Origin: CAZCEC01 sp964497615 | Lineage (GTDB): Bacteria > Chloroflexota > Anaerolineae > Anaerolineales > UBA6663 | Direction: 5' to 3' | DNA length: 64,000 nucleotides | Assembly (NCBI GenBank): GCA_964497615.1 | Contig: CAZCEC010000031.1 | Span: 1 to 64,000 of the forward strand | Shown here: positions 60,189-64,000 of the stretch, piece after piece | Layout of the letters: each line of letters starts with the position of its first letter | Position numbering within the stretch: position 1 is the stretch's first letter | The notes under the pieces: generated by a model | Database searches by the model: none | What the model was told of the DNA's origin: nothing | What the model saw: the letters and a program-made list of their open reading frames with translations, nothing else | Made by a program: the position numbers and the translations under genes

Positions 60189-61160
60189 TTACCCTTTCTC
60201 ATCCAATTGAAGATACTCTTCCAGCCGGTCCCACATTTCGGCCGCGCCGCCCTCCATGCCGGAGTGGAGCATGCCATCGCGGTCTTCGACCGAGGCGAAC
60301 ACCGTGGTGGAGACGAGGCGCGTCCCGGCGCCGTGCTCCTGGAAGTCCGTCGTTTCGACGGAAACATGACCGGGCAAACCTTCCCATTCGAAAGTCGCCA
60401 CCAGCCGCTCCGGCGGCGTGATCTCGCGATACTCGCCGCGGAAACCGTGCTCACTGCCGTCTGGCCCGCGCTGCACGTAGCGCCAGCGCCCGCCGGGGCG
60501 CACGTCCATCTCGTCCACGATAGTCGTAAGGGTACGCAGGCCCCACCAGTGCGGGATGCTCTGCGGGTCCGTGAAGATGCGGAAGACCAGTTCGCGCGGT
60601 GCATCCACGACCCGCATCACCTGAATCGCAAGCTCGGAGGGCAGCAGGAGCATCAATGGGTTGCGGCCGGCCAGCGCGGCGGGGACCTTTTCCAGCGACT
60701 CGGCCCAGCCCACGCCCGCGCCGTCGGCCATCTCGCCCACGGGCAGGCCGGCATGTTCGAGGGTGACGCGCGTGCCGCCGCCGGCCGCATCGGCAAAGGT
60801 GATGGTCACCAGCAGTTCGAGCGGGAAGTCGCCGGGCAGGCCGTAGAAAGCGCCGGTGACGACATTGCCGCGCTTGTCGGCAAAGGAGGCGGTGTAGACA
60901 ATCCGCGCGTTGGGAACGACCTCCTTGAAGGTGCCAGTGCTGTAAATATCCTGCCCCTCGGGGGAGCGCATGCAGAAGAGGTAGCGCCCGCCCACGCGCA
61001 CATCCGCCTCGCAGACAGGCGAGGTGTAGCCCTTGGGGCCCCACCAGCGGCGCAGGTGCCTGGGCTCGGCAAAGACCTGGAATACCAATTCGCGTGGCGC
61101 GCTGAAAGTGCGCTCGACGGTGACGGTGCGGGTGGGGGCAGGGGGCTGGTCAGGGGCCAT
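60189..61160 (-). CDS. Tandem SRPBCC (AHSA1-like) domain protein
   Basis: This 323-residue protein contains two START-like SRPBCC domains. The first (about 15-155) begins RTFSAPRELVFQVFAEPRHLRRWWGP; the second (about 180-318) begins RVVDAPRELVFRIFTDPQSIPHWWG. Both have the DVRVGG/DVRPGGR turn. Such domains are usually single; here the copies are fused. Its ATG overlaps the stop of the arsR gene (TGATG), so the pair is translationally coupled. SRPBCC proteins bind hydrophobic ligands. Confidence 0.88.
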   Translation of the reverse strand: MAPDQPPAPTRTVTVERTFSAPRELVFQVFAEPRHLRRWWGPKGYTSPVCEADVRVGGRYLFCMRSPEGQDIYSTGTFKEVVPNARIVYTASFADKRGNVVTGAFYGLPGDFPLELLVTITFADAAGGGTRVTLEHAGLPVGEMADGAGVGWAESLEKVPAALAGRNPLMLLLPSELAIQVMRVVDAPRELVFRIFTDPQSIPHWWGLRTLTTIVDEMDVRPGGRWRYVQRGPDGSEHGFRGEYREITPPERLVATFEWEGLPGHVSVETTDFQEHGAGTRLVSTTVFASVEDRDGMLHSGMEGGAAEMWDRLEEYLQLDEKG

Positions 61161-61495
61161 CACTCTTCCTTGTGCTGAAGTTCTTTCAAGTAGTCGTCCA
61201 GCCTGTCGAAGCTGTCTTCGTAATAGCGCCGATAGCGCTCCAGCCAGGCATCCACATCCTGCAGGCGCTTCGCTTCCAGGCGGCAGGGCCGCCACTGCGC
61301 CTTGCGCCCCTGGGTGATGAGCCCGGCCCTCTGGAGCACGCGCAGGTGTTTCGAGACGCCGGGCAGGCTCAGCTTGAACGGCTCGGCCAACTCCATGACC
61401 GTGGCCTCGCCCTGGCTGAGGCGCGCGAGAATTGCCCGGCGGGTGGGGTCCGCCAGCGCGGAAAAAGTCTCAGACAAAGCATCGGTTTGGCGCAT
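61160..61495 (-). CDS. ArsR-family HTH transcriptional regulator
   Basis: This 111-residue winged-helix protein has the DALSETFSALADPTRRAILARLSQGEATVMELA and LPGVSKHLRVLQRAGLI blocks of ArsR regulators. No metal-binding CxC motif is present, so it probably responds to something other than metals. The ATG at 61495 gives the usual length; an upstream start would add 15 residues. The AT-rich region 61500-61545 contains the likely promoter and an operator-like near palindrome (TTTA...TAAA). It is the first gene of a three-gene operon with the SRPBCC protein and the reductase-family protein. Confidence 0.9.
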   Translation of the reverse strand: MRQTDALSETFSALADPTRRAILARLSQGEATVMELAEPFKLSLPGVSKHLRVLQRAGLITQGRKAQWRPCRLEAKRLQDVDAWLERYRRYYEDSFDRLDDYLKELQHKEE

Positions 61496-61647
61496 CAGGA
61501 CTAGAACAAATGATTTATTTAGCTTATTGGTAAAATACAACAGAACGGGGGGAGAGTCAATAGGGAGTTTTCGGATTGGAGATCGCGGAATTGAGGCAGA
61601 TCAGCGCCGGCACACAGTGCCAGCCTCAAGCCCCCGGCGCGGACCTG

Positions 61648-63240
61648 TTAGTCGTCGAGCGTTTCAGGCAACACTAATTCCCAAAGCTCGTGAAAGTACT
61701 GGTCGTCGCCGAAGCCGCCGAAGAGCATCACCCGGCCTCGCACTCGGTCGAAGAACAGGTTGTGCCCCCAGCGCGGCGCGGGATGGAGCGCCGACGCGGT
61801 GCGCGTCCACGTATCGCCGCGCAGCAGCCAGGTATCGCCGAATTGGCGGCCGTTGCTGTCGCCGCCGAACAAGACCATATGCTGCCGGATAGGATCATAG
61901 ACCATATCGGCTGAGCCGCGGCTTTCCGGCTGTAGTTTCGTGGCGCTCTCGGTCCAGGTCATGTCCTGCCAGGTCCATGTGACAAGCGGCCATCCGGCCC
62001 CAAAAACGACAACACGCTCCTGGGCCGGGTCATAGGCCGCACTATGCGCACTCGCTTCAGGCGCGGGTCCTTTGAATGTAATCTCGCTCCAGTCCTGACC
62101 ATCCCACTCCCACGCATCATGGAAAAAGACGGAATAGTGGTCATAGCCGCCATAGACGACGACCCGGCCGCGCTCGGGATCGTAGAACATCTGGTGTCCC
62201 TCGCGGGCCGGCGGGCTGCAGGCTGGGCAGAACAGGGTCCAGTTCTCGCCGTCCCACTCCCACGTATCCTGCATCGGGCCATCATTGTTATATCCGCCAA
62301 ACATGACCACGACTCCCCGCGCTTCATCGAAGGCCATGTCGTGCGACACGCGCGCCGGGGGCCGGGTCTCGGGCTTCATCAACACCCAGTCCTGGCCGTC
62401 CCACTCCCAGGTGTCGTCCTGGTAGTTCCACCGGCCGGAACCGTAGTACTCGGTTGCGCCGCCGAAAAGAACGGCTCGGTTACGCAGCGTGTCGTAAGCG
62501 ATGGCGCCGGACGCGCGGCCCCTCGGATGGTGGGTACTCTCGACCAGCATCCAGCCATACGGCTCCACCTGGGCCGACCGGACAATGCCGGCACCCAGCC
62601 CGGCAAGCCAAATGATGGAGAACAAGGCCGCCGCACCCGCACGCAGCCAGGCCCGGCGGCGGCGGACGGCCGCGGCCAATGCAGGCAGCGCTGGGCGCAG
62701 GAGCGCTGTCAACAGCAAGCCACCCACCGCGGCCAGGGTGATGGCCACGGTCTTTCGGTAGGTCATGCAGCCCATGCTGTTGTCCGAGACGGTGAGCCAC
62801 TCGCCGAAACCGCAGTTGAGCCAGCCTTCTACGCCGTGTAACTGATAGTAGGCGAGGCCAGCCCACAGGATGAGGGCCAGCCGAAGGTTGAACAGGCGCA
62901 ACAGCAGCACGGCGGCCAGCGCAAAGCCCAAGTAACTCACGACTACCATGGCAGGGCCAGCCACGAAAATCGGCCGCATGATGCCATTGAAGCTGGTACG
63001 CTCGTAATCGAGCCAGTAGTCCGTGGGCTGGTTGATGAGGCTCAGGCCGCCTTCGGCCAGGATGAGCAACACCACAAACAACACCAGCGAGCCCGGCAGG
63101 CGCGGGGACCGGAACGGGCTCATGAGCGCCCCGAACAGCCGAGTGATGCATCCGGGTCGGGCCGGCGTTACTGGCGGCAGCTCGCCGGACGGCGCTGGCA
63201 GGGTCGGATTTTGCGGTTGCTCGGACAGAAAGACGCTCAT
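61648..63240 (-). CDS. Membrane-anchored kelch-like repeat protein
   Basis: This 530-residue protein has five to six N-terminal transmembrane helices (about 48-220). An extracytoplasmic domain of about five kelch-like repeats follows, each with VVVFGG or VVMFGGY, then DTWEWDGQDW and a PPAR turn. It contains several cysteines (FCPAC). Kelch repeats form a beta-propeller, probably for protein or carbohydrate binding. No enzymatic domain is visible. A GCGCCGG/CCGGCGC inverted pair lies just beyond its stop (61602-61640) and may end transcription. Confidence 0.8.
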   Translation of the reverse strand: MSVFLSEQPQNPTLPAPSGELPPVTPARPGCITRLFGALMSPFRSPRLPGSLVLFVVLLILAEGGLSLINQPTDYWLDYERTSFNGIMRPIFVAGPAMVVVSYLGFALAAVLLLRLFNLRLALILWAGLAYYQLHGVEGWLNCGFGEWLTVSDNSMGCMTYRKTVAITLAAVGGLLLTALLRPALPALAAAVRRRRAWLRAGAAALFSIIWLAGLGAGIVRSAQVEPYGWMLVESTHHPRGRASGAIAYDTLRNRAVLFGGATEYYGSGRWNYQDDTWEWDGQDWVLMKPETRPPARVSHDMAFDEARGVVVMFGGYNNDGPMQDTWEWDGENWTLFCPACSPPAREGHQMFYDPERGRVVVYGGYDHYSVFFHDAWEWDGQDWSEITFKGPAPEASAHSAAYDPAQERVVVFGAGWPLVTWTWQDMTWTESATKLQPESRGSADMVYDPIRQHMVLFGGDSNGRQFGDTWLLRGDTWTRTASALHPAPRWGHNLFFDRVRGRVMLFGGFGDDQYFHELWELVLPETLDD

Positions 63241-63403
63241 GCGGCCCCCAGGGAGGCAATCCGGTGGGCACCGGATGGGTAATGCAATGAGCGAATTGTA
63301 AGGTCGGCTAGGGGGTGAGGGCCAGTGTCAAATGTCACCCGGCCGCGAAATGGGTCTGCGGCGCCGGACAGCTATTGCCCGGCGCCACAGGGGCTCACTT
63401 TGG

Positions 63404-64000
63404 CTAGGGTGACGAATGTACTTGGAGGAGGCCGTCCGTTACGGAAACGCGATAGGTGCGCACCGGCTCCTTGGCCGGCCCGCACTCCACTGCGCCAGTG
63501 ATGACGTTGAAGCAGGAGGCGTGCCACGGACAGACTATCTGCGTCCCCTTCAACTCGCCCTCGCTGAGGGGGCCGCCCGCGTGTGTGCACACGTCGTGGG
63601 TTGCGTAGTAGACGCCGTCCACGTTGTAGACGGCCACGGCCTCGCCCTCCACCGTGACGCGGCGGGCCTGGCCGGGCGGCAGGTCGGCGGCGCGCAGCTC
63701 GTTCTCGGCCGGGGGGGCGGGGGCGGCGGGCGCGGGCCGCGGCTGGCCGGGCATCGCCAGTTCCACCGGCTCATTGTCGCGGATGAGTACGGGGATCTCA
63801 ACGTACACCTGCCCGTCGCGCAGTTCCACGCGATAGCGGGGCAAGGTGGCGTCGCGGTCCAGCAGCAACTGGCCGGTGGTCACATCGTACTGATAGCCGT
63901 GCCAGGGGCAGGTGAGGGTATCGCCCTCCAGCGTGCCGGTGCACACCGGGCCGCCCCGGTGCAGGCAGCTATTGTGCAGCGCGTACCACTGGCCGTCGGT
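63404..64000 (-). CDS. Tandem Rieske [2Fe-2S] protein (5' partial)
   Basis: The right edge of the window cuts this gene; the frame is open to base 64000. The visible part has the end of a first Rieske domain (CLHRGGP ... CPWHGYQYD), a Pro/Ala-rich linker, and a second complete domain (CTHAGGPLSEGELKGTQIVCPWHASCFN). Both have the CxH and CxxH ligands for a 2Fe-2S cluster. It is a ferredoxin-like electron carrier, possibly for a dioxygenase or nitrite-reductase small subunit; tandem domains are unusual. It ends 163 bases before the start of the kelch-like gene. Confidence 0.88.
   Translation of the reverse strand, partial: TDGQWYALHNSCLHRGGPVCTGTLEGDTLTCPWHGYQYDVTTGQLLLDRDATLPRYRVELRDGQVYVEIPVLIRDNEPVELAMPGQPRPAPAAPAPPAENELRAADLPPGQARRVTVEGEAVAVYNVDGVYYATHDVCTHAGGPLSEGELKGTQIVCPWHASCFNVITGAVECGPAKEPVRTYRVSVTDGLLQVHSSP

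Overview
The window is a high-GC chromosomal segment, most likely from a Chloroflexota bacterium (Anaerolineae or Caldilineae-like). The evidence is two giant membrane proteins with the 'YYY' (DUF2298) domain typical of Chloroflexus relatives and archaea, several large SARP/BTAD regulators with AAA ATPase and repeat domains, kinase-less membrane sensor proteins, and DUF4157 proteins. No rRNA, tRNA, CRISPR array, prophage or intact insertion sequence was seen. Both ends are cut inside genes.

Layout. 1-22.9 kb (all +): cell-surface glycan and lipid genes. These are a partial FAD oxidoreductase, a flippase-like membrane protein, a GT4 glycosyltransferase, a methyltransferase, a GT39-type membrane transferase, a 1885-residue GT39+DUF2298 fusion, a second DUF2298 protein, another GT39-like protein, cmk, two PlsC acyltransferases flanking a short pyrophosphatase-like protein, a second GT4 enzyme, and a DUF512 radical-SAM-like protein. 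22.98-25.4 kb: glmS behind a near-consensus promoter and a 530-base leader that contains what I read as a glmS ribozyme. 25.4-26.9 kb (-): DEAD-box helicase. 27.0-32.7 kb: two DUF4157 (eCIS-effector type) proteins and a small chaperone-like protein. 32.7-38.1 kb: methyltransferase, pentapeptide-repeat protein, SARP regulator, small membrane protein. 38.2-48.0 kb: three tandem membrane sensor-like proteins, a cupredoxin protein, a dihydrolipoamide-dehydrogenase-type flavoprotein, a GAF/SpoIIE/HATPase switch protein with two STAS partners, and an unknown protein. 48.0-53.2 kb: CrtI-like oxidoreductase, RecD2 helicase and an unknown gene behind a LexA-type box. 53.2-64 kb: a second SARP regulator, DUF2807 lipoprotein, VanZ protein, a truncated FAD oxidase, an MFS transporter, an arsR-SRPBCC-DHFR-like operon, a kelch-like membrane protein and a partial tandem Rieske protein.

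Most notable signals. (1) A glmS ribozyme with an enlarged P2 region. (2) Short tandem repeats of 7 or 9 bases, mostly in inverted pairs, inserted in frame in the two DUF2298 genes and also present in intergenic DNA. (3) A three-copy direct-repeat regulatory element, CGTAACG-N5-CGTAACG, each copy 20 bases upstream of a -10-like hexamer. (4) A GAAC-N4-GTTC box at the promoter of an unknown gene next to recD2. (5) Orphan eCIS-type effectors with a candidate chaperone and no injection-machine genes in the window.
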